Source: CAIYZT01 sp052387855
GTDB taxonomy: Bacteria > Pseudomonadota > Alphaproteobacteria > Rhodobacterales > Rhodobacteraceae
Length of the DNA stretch: 64,000 bases
Assembly: GCA_052387855.1 (NCBI GenBank)
Contig: JBQTIT010000003.1
Coordinates: 106,309-170,308 of the forward strand
Direction: 5' to 3'
Shown: piece by piece, positions 17,509-26,227 of the stretch
How positions within the stretch are numbered: position 1 is the stretch's first letter
Layout: each line of letters opens with the position of its first letter
Program-made: the position numbers and the translations under genes
The notes under the pieces: generated by a model
Told to the model about the DNA's origin: nothing
The model's input: the letters and a program-made list of their open reading frames with translations, nothing else
Database searches by the model: none

Positions 17509-18282
17509 ATGGAAACCTATCTGCCCACCGGCGCGCCGGCCGGAACCGTCAAGACAAGCTCGTCCGAGACCACGGTCACCTCGGATTACGAGACCTTTCT
17601 TTTGATGATGACCACGCAGATCCAGAACCAGGACCCGCTCGATCCGATGGATTCCAACGAATTCGCGGTGCAGCTTGCGACCTTTTCAAGCGTCGAGCAA
17701 CAGGTGCTGACCAACGAACTTCTCTATGGCCTGAATTCCACATTGGCCCTGACCGGCATGGCCGACATGGTCGGATGGATCGGAAACGAGGTGCGCGTGG
17801 CCGCGCCGGTCCATCTGGACGGTGAAAGCACCTTGACCCTGTCGCCGAACCCCGCCTCGGTCGCGGACCAGGCGGTGCTGGTGGTGACCGATCTGGACGG
17901 GGTGGAGGTGGCCCGGCAAGACATTCCGGTCTCGACCGCGGATTACGTCTGGACCCCCGTGGACGCCGAGGGCAACCCCCTGCCCGAGGGGATCTACAAC
18001 CTCTCTCTGGAAAGTTATTCGGACGGCGTGCTGCTGGGCGAAACGGAGGTTGAGCATTATTCCCTGGTCCAAGAGGTGCGCGCCTCGCCCAGCGGGGCCA
18101 CCGTGGTCTTTGAAGGCGGGATCGAGGTGCCGGTGATCTATGTGACCGCCGTGCGCACGCCGACTGACGGAACCGCCATTGTGGTGCCCCCGGTCGAAGT
18201 CCCGCCTTTGGACGTGCCGCCCGATGAGGTGCCGCTGGACGAGGTGCCGCTGGACGAGGTGCCGCCGGAACTGGCCGCGTAG
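17509..18282 (+). CDS. flgD: Flagellar hook-cap scaffold protein FlgD
   Basis: FlgD caps the growing hook and guides FlgE subunits. The 257-residue protein has the N-terminal family core (YETFLLMMTTQIQNQDPLD, followed by MDSNEFAVQLATFSSVEQQ) and the FlgD Ig-like region (about residues 85-215, with DAEGNPLPEGIYNLSLESY). An unusual C-terminal tail of Val-Pro-Leu-Asp-Glu repeats comes from a 15-base tandem unit at 18226-18270. It follows fliK by 11 bases and converges with ubiB one base downstream. Confidence 0.93.
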   Translation: METYLPTGAPAGTVKTSSSETTVTSDYETFLLMMTTQIQNQDPLDPMDSNEFAVQLATFSSVEQQVLTNELLYGLNSTLALTGMADMVGWIGNEVRVAAPVHLDGESTLTLSPNPASVADQAVLVVTDLDGVEVARQDIPVSTADYVWTPVDAEGNPLPEGIYNLSLESYSDGVLLGETEVEHYSLVQEVRASPSGATVVFEGGIEVPVIYVTAVRTPTDGTAIVVPPVEVPPLDVPPDEVPLDEVPLDEVPPELAA

Positions 18283-18283
18283 G

Positions 18284-19813
18284 TTACAGACCCAGGCCCA
18301 GCCCGAACCCCGCCGCCGCCGCCACGACCACGGCCAGAACGGCCCAGCGCCGGCGCGGGCGGGTGCGGACCTTGGCCGGCGCGGGCGGGGCGGCCTGACC
18401 GATCAGCGCCCCCTCGACCATCTTGGCCAGGCGCGGCCCGAATCGCGTCAGCACCAGCGCGGCCGCGGCCAGGTCGCGCAGCGTGGCCAGAGGGCCGACG
18501 TTGCGCGCGATATAGGCCTCGACCACCGGTCTTGCGGCGGACCAGATGTTGATCTGGGGGTCAAGTTCGCGCGCGACGCCCTCGACCACGACCATGGTGC
18601 GTTGCAGCAGGATCAGCTCTGTCCGCGTCTCCATCCCGAAGGTCTCGGTCACCTCGAAGAGAAAGGCCAGCACCCGCGCCATCGACATATGGGTGGCGTC
18701 CATGCCAAAGATCGGCTCGCCCACGGCGCGCAGGGCGCGGCAGAACTCGTCGATGTCGCGGTCGGCCGGCACATAGCCGGCCTCGAAATGCACCTCGGCG
18801 ACGCGGCGATAATCGCGGCGCATGAAGCCCATCAGGATCTCGGCATAGACGCGGCGGGTATAGTCGTCGATCCGCCCCATGATGCCGAAGTCATAGGCGA
18901 TGATGTCGCCATTCGCGGCGATCTTGAGGTTGCCCTGATGCATGTCGCCGTGAAACAGCCCGTCGCGCAGCGCGTGCGACAGAAAGAGCGACAGCAGACG
19001 CGCCGCGATGGCCGGCCGGTCGTGGCCCGCCGCGTCCAGCGCCGCCGCGTCCGACAGCGCGATGCCCTCGGCCCAGTCCAGCGTCATCACGGTGCGGGCC
19101 GACAGGTTCCAGACCGGGCGCGGCACCTGAAAGCCGGCATCGCCCCGGGTGTTGTCGGCAAATTCGCTGGCGACCGAGCTTTCCAGCCGCAGGTCCAGCT
19201 CGCCCATCACGATGCCTTCGAAATGCGCGACCACCTCGACCGGGCGCAGCCGGCGCGAAAAGGGGGCGAGGAATTCGATGGCTTCGGCGGCAAAGTAAAA
19301 GGCGTCGATGTCACGGCGAAAGGCGCGCTCGATTCCGGGGCGCAGCACCTTGACGGCCACGTCGCGCCCGGTCTCGCGCACCGTGGCGCGGTGGACCTGC
19401 GCGATCGAGGCGGCCGCGATCGGCTCTGAAAAGGCGCTGAACAGCGTTTCCACCGGCGCGCCCAGTTCGGCCGCGATCATCGCGCGGGCCTCGTTCATCG
19501 GAAAGGGGGGAAGCCTGTCCTGAAGGACCTTCAGTTGTGCCGCCAGCACCTCGCCCACGATGTCCGACCGGGTGGACAGGATCTGCCCGAACTTGATGTA
19601 GGCCGGGCCCAGCGCGGTCATCGCGCGCGTTACCGGCGGCAGGGAGGGATCGCCGCGCAGACCCAGCGCCTTGAACGGCCAGCTCACCGCCCAGAGCGCC
19701 AGGCGCAGACGGGGCGGGGCGTCGACCGCCTCAAGAACCACGCTCAGCGCGCCCGTGCGGGCAAGGGTCGCCCCGGTGCGGATCAGCCGCCAAAGATTGT
19801 GCGGACCCCGCAT
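18284..19813 (-). CDS. ubiB: Ubiquinone biosynthesis kinase-like protein UbiB
   Basis: UbiB is a membrane-bound atypical kinase/ATPase of the ABC1/ADCK family needed for ubiquinone synthesis. The 509-residue protein has the family KxGQ motif (K74-F-G-Q77), the LSTRSD stretch, an invariant-Lys region (VAVKVLRPG), the catalytic-loop region GDMHQGNL and the metal-binding AYDFG motif. The C-terminus ends in a hydrophobic anchor (about residues 490-509). The start overlaps the ubiE stop by one base (TGATG), so ubiE-ubiB form an operon on the minus strand. Confidence 0.95.
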   Translation of the reverse strand: MRGPHNLWRLIRTGATLARTGALSVVLEAVDAPPRLRLALWAVSWPFKALGLRGDPSLPPVTRAMTALGPAYIKFGQILSTRSDIVGEVLAAQLKVLQDRLPPFPMNEARAMIAAELGAPVETLFSAFSEPIAAASIAQVHRATVRETGRDVAVKVLRPGIERAFRRDIDAFYFAAEAIEFLAPFSRRLRPVEVVAHFEGIVMGELDLRLESSVASEFADNTRGDAGFQVPRPVWNLSARTVMTLDWAEGIALSDAAALDAAGHDRPAIAARLLSLFLSHALRDGLFHGDMHQGNLKIAANGDIIAYDFGIMGRIDDYTRRVYAEILMGFMRRDYRRVAEVHFEAGYVPADRDIDEFCRALRAVGEPIFGMDATHMSMARVLAFLFEVTETFGMETRTELILLQRTMVVVEGVARELDPQINIWSAARPVVEAYIARNVGPLATLRDLAAAALVLTRFGPRLAKMVEGALIGQAAPPAPAKVRTRPRRRWAVLAVVVAAAAGFGLGLGL

Positions 19814-20559
19814 CAGACCTTCCAGCCGGAATGAAGCGCGGCGATGCCCATCGTCAGGTTGCGGAACTTGACCTGGGCAAAGCCGGCCTGGCGGATCAAG
19901 GCGGCAAAGCGTTCCTGGTCCGGAAAGCGGCGGATCGATTCCACCAGGTACTGATAGCTGGCGCGGTCCCCGGCCACGATCTGGCCCATCGCCGGGATGA
20001 CGTTGAAGGAATAGGCGTCATAGGCCTTTTGCAGCAGATCGTTCGGGATCTGGCTGAACTCCAGCACCATCAGGCGCCCGCCGGGCCGCAGCACGCGGTG
20101 CGCCTCGGCCAGCGCGTCGCCGATGCGGGTGACGTTCCTGATGCCAAAGCTGATGGTGTAGACGTCAAAGGAATTGTCGGCAAAGGGCAGGGCCATCGCA
20201 TCGCCCACGACCCAGTCCAGCGCCGTGCCCAGCCGCTCTGCCTCGGCCCGCTTGCGGCCCTCTTGCAGCATCGAGGCGGTCAGATCGCAGACCACGGCGC
20301 GGGCCCCCGGCGCCCGGTGCAGAAAGCGAAAAGCCACATCGCCGGTGCCGCCGGCCACGTCCAGCAGGCGCTGGCCGGGCCGTGGCGCCAGCCAGTCCAT
20401 CATCGCGTCTTTCCAGAGGCGATGGATGCCCATCGACATCAGATCGTTCATCACGTCGTATTTCGAGGCGACGCGGCTGAAGACGCCGTGAATCATGCCG
20501 GCCTTGTCCGCCTCGGGCACGGTCTGAAATCCGAAATGGGTGGTGCTGTCGTCGGTCAT
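19813..20559 (-). CDS. ubiE: Ubiquinone/menaquinone C-methyltransferase UbiE
   Basis: UbiE methylates the quinone ring carbon with S-adenosylmethionine. The 248-residue protein shows the SAM-binding motif LLDVAGGTGDVAF, the family signature FSRVASKYDVMNDLMSMGIHR near the N-terminus and the SFGIRNV and RPGGRLMVLEFS motifs. The ATG at 20559 fits the family length; the open frame upstream is not coding because it overlaps mutM in the opposite direction. It is divergent from mutM with a 75-base gap. Confidence 0.96.
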   Translation of the reverse strand: MTDDSTTHFGFQTVPEADKAGMIHGVFSRVASKYDVMNDLMSMGIHRLWKDAMMDWLAPRPGQRLLDVAGGTGDVAFRFLHRAPGARAVVCDLTASMLQEGRKRAEAERLGTALDWVVGDAMALPFADNSFDVYTISFGIRNVTRIGDALAEAHRVLRPGGRLMVLEFSQIPNDLLQKAYDAYSFNVIPAMGQIVAGDRASYQYLVESIRRFPDQERFAALIRQAGFAQVKFRNLTMGIAALHSGWKV

Positions 20560-20634
20560 TCCGGCTTGTCGTCCTTGCTGCGTGCCCACCTTATAGGCAT
20601 AACACCCTTCGGCCTCAACCTGCGGAAAAGTCAC

Positions 20635-21486
20635 ATGCCCGAGCTGCCCGAAGTCGAGACCGTCCGCCTGGGGCTGGCCCCGGTGATGGAAGGCCGGCGG
20701 ATCGAGGCGGCGGCGGTGAACGCGGCCGGGCTGCGCTGGCCGTTTCCGCCCGGCATGGCCGGCAGGCTGACCGGGGCGCGGGTCGACCGGCTGCGGCGGC
20801 GGTCGAAATACATCCTGGCCGATCTGTCGACCGGCGAGACGCTGCTGATCCATCTGGGCATGTCGGGGCGGATGCTGATTTCCGGGCATATGCCTGGCGC
20901 CTTCTTTCACGACCACCCCGCACCGCAAAAGCACGATCACGTCGTCCTGACGATGGAGGGCGGCGCGCGCGTCACCTTCAACGACGCGCGGCGTTTTGGC
21001 GCGATGGACCTGGTGGCCACCGCCGGGGCCGAGGCGCATCCCCTGCTGGCCAGCCTTGGGCCGGAGCCGCTGGGCAACGGCTTTGACGCCGCCACGCTGG
21101 CCGCGCGGTTTGCGGGGCGGCGCACGCCGATCAAGTCTGCGCTTCTGGACCAGCGCAACGTCGCCGGCCTGGGCAACATCTATGTCTGCGAGGTGCTGTT
21201 TCGCGCCGGGCTGCACCCGCAGCGACTGGCCGGCGATCTTGGCGCGGACGAGGTCGCGCGCCTGGTGCCGATCATCCGCGAGGTGCTGGCCGAGGCGATC
21301 GCCGCCGGTGGGTCGTCCTTGCGCGACTTCCGGCAGGCGGATGGCGAGCTGGGCTATTTCCAGCACGCCTTTCGCGTCTATGGGCGCGAGGGCGAGCCTT
21401 GCACTGCGCCCGGCTGTGGCGGCCAGGTCCACCGGATCGCGCAGGCCGGACGATCCAGCTTTTACTGTCCCATCTGCCAGCACTGA
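20635..21486 (+). CDS. mutM: Formamidopyrimidine-DNA glycosylase
   Basis: MutM removes 8-oxoguanine and formamidopyrimidines from DNA. The 283-residue protein begins MPELPEVET, giving the catalytic Pro2 and Glu3; a conserved Lys lies in RRRSKYIL, and the C-terminal zinc finger has four cysteines (CTAPGC and CPIC). HLGMSGR is also present. The start at 20635 is fixed by the need for Pro2. It lies divergent from ubiE and 19 bases upstream of an enoyl-CoA hydratase gene. Confidence 0.96.
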   Translation: MPELPEVETVRLGLAPVMEGRRIEAAAVNAAGLRWPFPPGMAGRLTGARVDRLRRRSKYILADLSTGETLLIHLGMSGRMLISGHMPGAFFHDHPAPQKHDHVVLTMEGGARVTFNDARRFGAMDLVATAGAEAHPLLASLGPEPLGNGFDAATLAARFAGRRTPIKSALLDQRNVAGLGNIYVCEVLFRAGLHPQRLAGDLGADEVARLVPIIREVLAEAIAAGGSSLRDFRQADGELGYFQHAFRVYGREGEPCTAPGCGGQVHRIAQAGRSSFYCPICQH

Positions 21487-21505
21487 CCCGCCCAAGGAGA
21501 GCCCG

Positions 21506-22285
21506 ATGACCGCCGAAACCCTTTTGTTCGAAACCCCGGCTGCCGGCGTCCTGCTGATCCGGCTGAACCGACCCGAGGTGCTGAACGCGCTGAACCGGCG
21601 CCTTCTGGGCGAGCTTGTCGCGGCGCTGGCGGCTGCGGATGCCGACGACGCGGTGCGGGCGATCGTGCTGACCGGGTCCGAGAGGGCCTTTGCCGCCGGG
21701 GCCGACATCGCGGAAATGGCCGAGCAGGGCTTTGCCGGGGCCTTTCTGACCGACGCCTTCGGCGCCGAGGCCGAGGCGATCGGACGCATCCGAAAGCCGA
21801 TCATCGCCGCCGTGTCGGGCTTTGCCCTGGGCGGGGGGTGCGAGCTTGCCATGATGTGCGACGTCATCCTTGCCGGCGCTTCGGCGCGCTTTGGCCAGCC
21901 CGAGGTGAACCTTGGCATCATCGCCGGAATGGGCGGCACCCAGCGCCTGACGCGGGCCGTGGGCAAGGCCAAGGCGATGGAGATGAACCTGACCGGCCGC
22001 ATGATGGGCGCCGAAGAGGCCGAGCGCGCGGGGCTGGTGGCGCGGGTGATGCCGGACGACCAGCTTGTGGCCGAGGCGGTCAAGGTGGCCGGCGCCATCG
22101 CCGCCAAGCCGCCGCTGGCGGTGCGCGCCGCCAAGGAGGCGGTGAACCGCGCGTCCGAGACCAGCCTGCGCGAGGGGCTGCTTTTTGAAAGGCGGCTCTT
22201 TCACGCCCTCTTTGCCACCGAGGACCAGAAAGAGGGGATGCAGGCCTTTCTGGCCAAAAGGCCGCCCGTGTTTCGCGGGCGCTGA
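21506..22285 (+). CDS. Enoyl-CoA hydratase (crotonase family)
   Basis: This 259-residue crotonase-fold enzyme probably hydrates short-chain enoyl-CoA in fatty-acid beta-oxidation. The oxyanion-hole elements AFAAGADIAEM and SGFALGGGCELA are present, with the two catalytic glutamates at E113 and E133 (QPEVNLGI). It starts at ATG 21506 behind AAGGAGA. Presence of both glutamates favours a true hydratase over other crotonases. It follows mutM closely and precedes rpsT by 153 bases. Confidence 0.92.
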   Translation: MTAETLLFETPAAGVLLIRLNRPEVLNALNRRLLGELVAALAAADADDAVRAIVLTGSERAFAAGADIAEMAEQGFAGAFLTDAFGAEAEAIGRIRKPIIAAVSGFALGGGCELAMMCDVILAGASARFGQPEVNLGIIAGMGGTQRLTRAVGKAKAMEMNLTGRMMGAEEAERAGLVARVMPDDQLVAEAVKVAGAIAAKPPLAVRAAKEAVNRASETSLREGLLFERRLFHALFATEDQKEGMQAFLAKRPPVFRGR

Positions 22286-22438
22286 TTCCCTGTTCCCTTT
22301 GCCGGAAATATCCCCTATAGGCCGCCGTTACATGCGCGTGGGCCCGCTTAAGGCAAGAATCATTCCCCTCCACCAGGGCGGGGCCGTGGTCTTTCGTGCA
22401 GCCCGAACGCAACCGACAAGACCCAAGGATCAAAGCCC

Positions 22439-22708
22439 ATGGCAAATACCGAACAGTCCAAGAAGCGCGCCCGCCAGGCCGATGCGCGCTATGCCGTCAA
22501 CAAGGCGCGCCGCTCGCGCATCCGCACCTTCCTGCGCAAGGTCGAAGAGGCCATCGCGTCGGGCGATGCCGCCGCCGCCGCCGAGGCGCTGAAGAACGCC
22601 CAGCCGGAACTGGCGCGCGGTGTGTCCAAGGGCGTGCTGCACAAGAACACCGTGTCGCGCAAGATTTCGCGCCTCGCCTCGCGCGTCAAGGCCGTCGCCA
22701 CGGTCTGA
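22439..22708 (+). CDS. rpsT: 30S ribosomal protein S20
   Basis: S20 binds 16S rRNA in the small subunit. The 89-residue basic protein starts MANTEQSKKRARQ and contains the family features SRIRTFLRKVEEAI and KGVLHKNTVSRKISRL. Its length is typical. It has its own 153-base upstream region and is followed by a strong terminator at 22731, so it is probably a single-gene transcript. rpsT just upstream of dnaA is common in this family. Confidence 0.97.
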   Translation: MANTEQSKKRARQADARYAVNKARRSRIRTFLRKVEEAIASGDAAAAAEALKNAQPELARGVSKGVLHKNTVSRKISRLASRVKAVATV

Positions 22709-22730
22709 TCCGGCCCAAGTCTTTGATTTC

Positions 22731-22762
22731 AAAGGGCGCACCCGTTGGGCTGCGCCCTTTTT
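22731..22762 (+). terminator. Rho-independent terminator of rpsT
   Basis: A perfect 10-bp stem (AAAGGGCGCA at 22731-22740 with TGCGCCCTTT at 22751-22760) closes a 10-base loop and runs into a short T tract. It lies 22 bases behind the rpsT stop. Confidence 0.9.
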
Positions 22763-23176
22763 GCTGCCCGCTTCCCGCCAGTGGCGTTGCCGATTTGCAC
22801 GGTGGGGGGGATTCGCTCGGCCAAATTGCTGTCAAGCGCGTTGTTCGGTTGCATGGGCTTTCGATCCCTTGCTAGCGTGCCGGTGCGATTCATGTCGACC
22901 AGGGGGACAGGGCGCGCTTCGAGGGACGGAATGTCCGGGGTCTTTGCTGCCAGCAGCCCGTGACGAAAACGATGTCCACGAATCGCGCCGGGATGTGTGA
23001 TCAGACTCTCCGGCCGGCGGCACCAGCCGCCGAATGGGGTTTTTGCGGGCATCCCTGCACCGGGCGCCTCGGCTTTGCCGGGGGCGCTGGTTCTTGTCAT
23101 CCGGGCGGCCGGGGTCCGATTGCGGAAACTTGCGGCGCGGAAGGTCCGGCGCGGCACGACCAGATGGCATGGGCAG
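22763..23176. other. Non-coding region before dnaA
   Basis: About 410 bases without a convincing gene. The dnaA frame stays open upstream to about 22997, but the extra residues do not look like DnaA. I searched both strands for TTATNCACA-type DnaA boxes and found only a weak TGTCCACGA near 22973, so this is not a recognisable oriC. It probably holds the dnaA promoter and leader; no clear -35/-10 pair stands out. Confidence 0.5.
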
Positions 23177-24574
23177 ATGACGAACGAAATCTGGGGACAG
23201 ATCAGGGCAGAGCTTGCGGCTCGTGTTGGCAACAACAACTATGTGACCTGGATCGAACCCCTTTCCCTGCGCGGTCTGGCCGATGGCGTGGCCCATTTTG
23301 ACGTTCCGACCAGCTTTTTCGCCAATTGGGTGCAGCGCAACTTTTCCGAGCAGATCCTTGGCCATCTGAACGCCAAGGGGCACGAGATCTCGCGCGTCGA
23401 GTTCTCGGTTCAGCCGGCGGCCCGGATGCCGGCGCGCCCGGCGGCGGCGCTCGGCCCGGCCCGGTCGCAGACCGGCAGCGGACGGACCGGCGCGCGCGCC
23501 GCGCGCCTGCGCGGCGGCGCCGAGAGCGAGTCGCTGCCCGGCGCGGCGCTGGATTCGCGCTTTACCTTTGACACCTTCGTCGTCGGCAAGCCGAACGATC
23601 TGGCCTATGCCGCCGCCCGCCGCGTGGCCGAAGGCGGGCCGGTCAATTTCAACCCGCTGTTCCTTTATGGCGGTGTCGGGCTGGGCAAGACCCACCTGAT
23701 GCACGCCATCGCGCATGAGTTGCAGGTCCGGCAGCCGCATCTGCGGGTTCTGTACCTGTCGGCAGAGCAGTTCATGTACCAGTTCGTTCAGGCACTGCGC
23801 GAGCAGCAGATCATGGACTTCAAGGAAATCTTCCGCTCGGTCGATGTGCTGATGGTCGATGACGTGCAATTCATCGCCGGCAAGGACAGCACACAAGAGG
23901 AATTCTTCCACACCTTCAACGCCCTTGTGGACCAGAACAAGCAGATCGTCATCTCGGCCGACCGCGCCCCGGGCGAGATCAAGGGGCTTGAGGACCGCAT
24001 CCAGTCGCGCCTGCAATGCGGGCTGGTGGTCGACCTGCACCCGACCGACTACGAGCTGCGCCTGGGCATCCTGCAAAAGAAGGCCGAGTTCTATCGCCAG
24101 CAGTACAAGGATCTGCGAATCGCCGCCGGCGTGCTGGAGTTTCTGGCGCACCGGATCACCACCAATGTCCGCGTTCTCGAAGGCGCGCTGACCCGGCTTT
24201 TCGCCTTTGCCTCGCTTGTGGGCCGCGAGATCACGCTGGAGCTGACCCAGGACTGTCTGGCCGACATCCTGCGCGCCTCGGACCGCAAGCTGACGATCGA
24301 AGAGATCCAGCGCCGGGTGGCAGAGCATTACAACATCCGCCTGTCGGACATGATCGGCCCCAAGCGCCTGCGCACCATCGCGCGGCCGCGTCAGGTGGCG
24401 ATGTATCTGGCCAAGCAACTGACGCCGCGGTCCCTGCCCGAGATCGGGCGCCGGTTCGGCGGGCGCGATCACACCACCATCATGCACGGCGTGCGCCGGA
24501 TCGAGGAACTGATGTCGACCGACAGCCAGCTTTCGGACGATCTTCTGCTGCTGCGGCGCCTGTTGCAGGGGTGA
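23177..24574 (+). CDS. dnaA: Chromosomal replication initiator DnaA
   Basis: DnaA binds origin boxes and melts DNA to start replication. The 465-residue protein has an N-terminal DnaB/DiaA-interaction domain (to about residue 80, with NNYVTWIEPL), a Pro/Ala/Arg-rich linker (80-130), the AAA+ domain with Walker A GGVGLGKT (165-172) and Walker B MVDDVQF, and the C-terminal DNA-binding helix-turn-helix ending in RRFGGRDHTTIMHGVRRIEE. ATG 23177 (MTNEIW) matches related proteins, so the upstream in-frame extension was not used. dnaN follows after 110 bases. Confidence 0.97.
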   Translation: MTNEIWGQIRAELAARVGNNNYVTWIEPLSLRGLADGVAHFDVPTSFFANWVQRNFSEQILGHLNAKGHEISRVEFSVQPAARMPARPAAALGPARSQTGSGRTGARAARLRGGAESESLPGAALDSRFTFDTFVVGKPNDLAYAAARRVAEGGPVNFNPLFLYGGVGLGKTHLMHAIAHELQVRQPHLRVLYLSAEQFMYQFVQALREQQIMDFKEIFRSVDVLMVDDVQFIAGKDSTQEEFFHTFNALVDQNKQIVISADRAPGEIKGLEDRIQSRLQCGLVVDLHPTDYELRLGILQKKAEFYRQQYKDLRIAAGVLEFLAHRITTNVRVLEGALTRLFAFASLVGREITLELTQDCLADILRASDRKLTIEEIQRRVAEHYNIRLSDMIGPKRLRTIARPRQVAMYLAKQLTPRSLPEIGRRFGGRDHTTIMHGVRRIEELMSTDSQLSDDLLLLRRLLQG

Positions 24575-24622
24575 GCCGGCAAGAAATCGCTTGGCTTGCA
24601 GCGGAAAACCGCTAGTTTCGGC

Positions 24623-24661
24623 CTCCCCGGCAAGGGGAGCCGGGGCCGGTCTGCGGCCCCG
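24623..24661 (+). promoter_or_regulatory. Double hairpin in dnaN leader
   Basis: Two perfect stems sit side by side between dnaA and dnaN: CTCCCC/GGGGAG (24623-24628 with 24634-24639) and CGGGGCCG/CGGCCCCG (24641-24648 with 24654-24661). The second ends 23 bases before the dnaN ATG and has no T-run, so it looks like an mRNA processing or stability element, not a terminator. Confidence 0.45.
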
Positions 24662-24684
24662 CTGGATGGCAGGGGAATGGACAG

Positions 24685-25803
24685 ATGAAGCTTTCGATCG
24701 AACGTGCAACGCTGCTCAAGGCGCTGGCGCAGGCGCAATCGGTGGTCGAGCGGCGCAACACCATTCCGATCCTGGCCAATGTGCTGATCGAGGCAGAGGG
24801 CGCGCAGGTCTCGTTCCGCGCCACCGACCTTGACATCGAGGTGGTCGACCGCGCCCCGGCCCTGGTCGAGCGGGCAGGGGCCACCACGGTTTCGGCGGTG
24901 ATGCTGCACGAGATCGTGCGCAAGCTGCCCGATGGCGCGCTGGTCAGCCTGTCGGCCGATGCCGCGGCCGGACGTCTGGGAATCGCGGCCGGCCGGTCGA
25001 CCTTCAGTCTGGCGACCCTCCCGCGCGAGGATTTCCCGGTGATGGCGTCGTCCGAATATTCGTCGAACTTCTCAGCCCGGGCGCCGGTGCTGCGCCGGCT
25101 CTTTGACAAGGCCAAGTTCGCGATCTCGACCGAAGAGACGCGCTATTACCTCAACGGGGTCTACATGCATGTCGCCACCGGCGACGAGGGCCCGGTGCTG
25201 CGGTGCGTGGCGACCGACGGGCACCGGCTGGCGCGGATCGACGCGCCCCTGCCCGAGGGGGCAAAGGGCATGCCCGGGGTGATCGTGCCGCGCAAGACGG
25301 TGGGGGAGCTGCGCAAGCTTCTGGAGGATGACGATGCGGTGATCGCGGTTTCGGTTTCGGAAACCAAGGTGCGCTTTGCCACCCCGGCGGTGCAGCTCAC
25401 CTCCAAGGTCATCGACGGCACCTTCCCCGACTACACCCGCGTGATTCCGACCGGCAACACCCGCCGGCTTGAGGTGGACGCCAGCGAGTTTGCCAAGGCC
25501 GTCGACCGGGTGGCGACGGTATCGTCCGAGCGGTCGCGCGCGGTCAAGCTGTGCCTGGACGAGGACCGTCTGATCCTGTCGGTCAATGCCCCCGATTCGG
25601 GCGCCGCCGAGGAAGAGCTGGCGGTGGCCTATGGCGACGAGCGGCTGGAGATCGGGTTCAACGCCAAGTATCTGCTGGAAATCGCCAGCCAGGTCGACCG
25701 CGAGAACGCGGTGTTCCTGTTCAACTCCTCGGGCGATCCGACGCTGATGCGCGAGGGAGGCGACATGAGCGCGGTCTATGTCGTGATGCCGATGCGCGTA
25801 TAG
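24685..25803 (+). CDS. dnaN: DNA polymerase III beta sliding clamp
   Basis: The 372-residue beta clamp encircles DNA and tethers polymerase III. Three similar domains are visible by family landmarks: MKLSIERATLLKALAQAQSVVERR at the start, RYYLNGVYMH and DGHRLA in domain 2, and the C-terminal VYVVMPMRV ending with the family's MPMR-type motif that forms the client-binding pocket. It follows dnaA as usual. Normally recF follows directly; here a MazF-like gene and a probable small RNA intervene. Confidence 0.97.
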   Translation: MKLSIERATLLKALAQAQSVVERRNTIPILANVLIEAEGAQVSFRATDLDIEVVDRAPALVERAGATTVSAVMLHEIVRKLPDGALVSLSADAAAGRLGIAAGRSTFSLATLPREDFPVMASSEYSSNFSARAPVLRRLFDKAKFAISTEETRYYLNGVYMHVATGDEGPVLRCVATDGHRLARIDAPLPEGAKGMPGVIVPRKTVGELRKLLEDDDAVIAVSVSETKVRFATPAVQLTSKVIDGTFPDYTRVIPTGNTRRLEVDASEFAKAVDRVATVSSERSRAVKLCLDEDRLILSVNAPDSGAAEEELAVAYGDERLEIGFNAKYLLEIASQVDRENAVFLFNSSGDPTLMREGGDMSAVYVVMPMRV

Positions 25804-25816
25804 GACCGTCTTAAAC

Positions 25817-26227
25817 TTGGCGCTGCAGTACCATCCCAAGCGCGGCACGGTGATCCTTGTGCGCTTCGACGGGGCTTTCAAGGTGCCAGAGATGGTCAAA
25901 CCGCGCCCATGTGTCGTGATTTCGCCGAAGGTGAAGACTCGGCAGAACCTCTGCACCGTGGTGCCGCTGAGTACGACCGCGCCAACCGAAATCGCCCCCT
26001 ATCACGCCGAGATTGACCTTGGATTCGACCTGCCGGAGCCCTGGACCTCGCGCCGCTGTTGGGTCAAGGGCGACATGATTTACGCCGTCGGGTTTCACCG
26101 GGCCGATCTGTTTCGTTCAGGACGCGGTTCGGATGGGCGAAGGGTTTACCTGACCGCAACCTTGTCGGACGCAACCTTTGCAAGGGTTCAGGCCTGTGTG
26201 CTGGCCGGTCTGGGGATCGTCCCTTGA
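25817..26227 (+). CDS. Orphan PemK/MazF-like protein
   Basis: This 136-residue protein looks like the MazF/PemK toxin fold: a first strand YHPKRGTVILVRFDG, the KPRPCVVISPK region, CTVVPLSTTAPT, and the VKGDMIYAV strand near residue 85-95. MazF-type enzymes are RNases or gyrase poisons that are normally neutralised by an antitoxin gene just upstream. None is present: only 13 bases separate it from dnaN. The only start that keeps the first strand is TTG 25817, with AGGA about ten bases upstream. The stop codon lies within the -35 box of a downstream promoter. Whether it is a toxin or a domesticated relative is unknown. Confidence 0.8.
   Translation: MALQYHPKRGTVILVRFDGAFKVPEMVKPRPCVVISPKVKTRQNLCTVVPLSTTAPTEIAPYHAEIDLGFDLPEPWTSRRCWVKGDMIYAVGFHRADLFRSGRGSDGRRVYLTATLSDATFARVQACVLAGLGIVP

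Noticed and set aside
18179..19429. A 416-codon plus-strand frame opposite ubiB
   Set aside because: Its product is low-complexity Arg/Gly/His-rich text with no family likeness, while the minus strand encodes a full UbiB. It is an antisense shadow caused by high GC.
20560..22134. Upstream extension of the ubiE frame to 773 codons
   Set aside because: The extension overlaps mutM and the enoyl-CoA hydratase on the other strand and lacks family similarity; UbiE starts at 20559.
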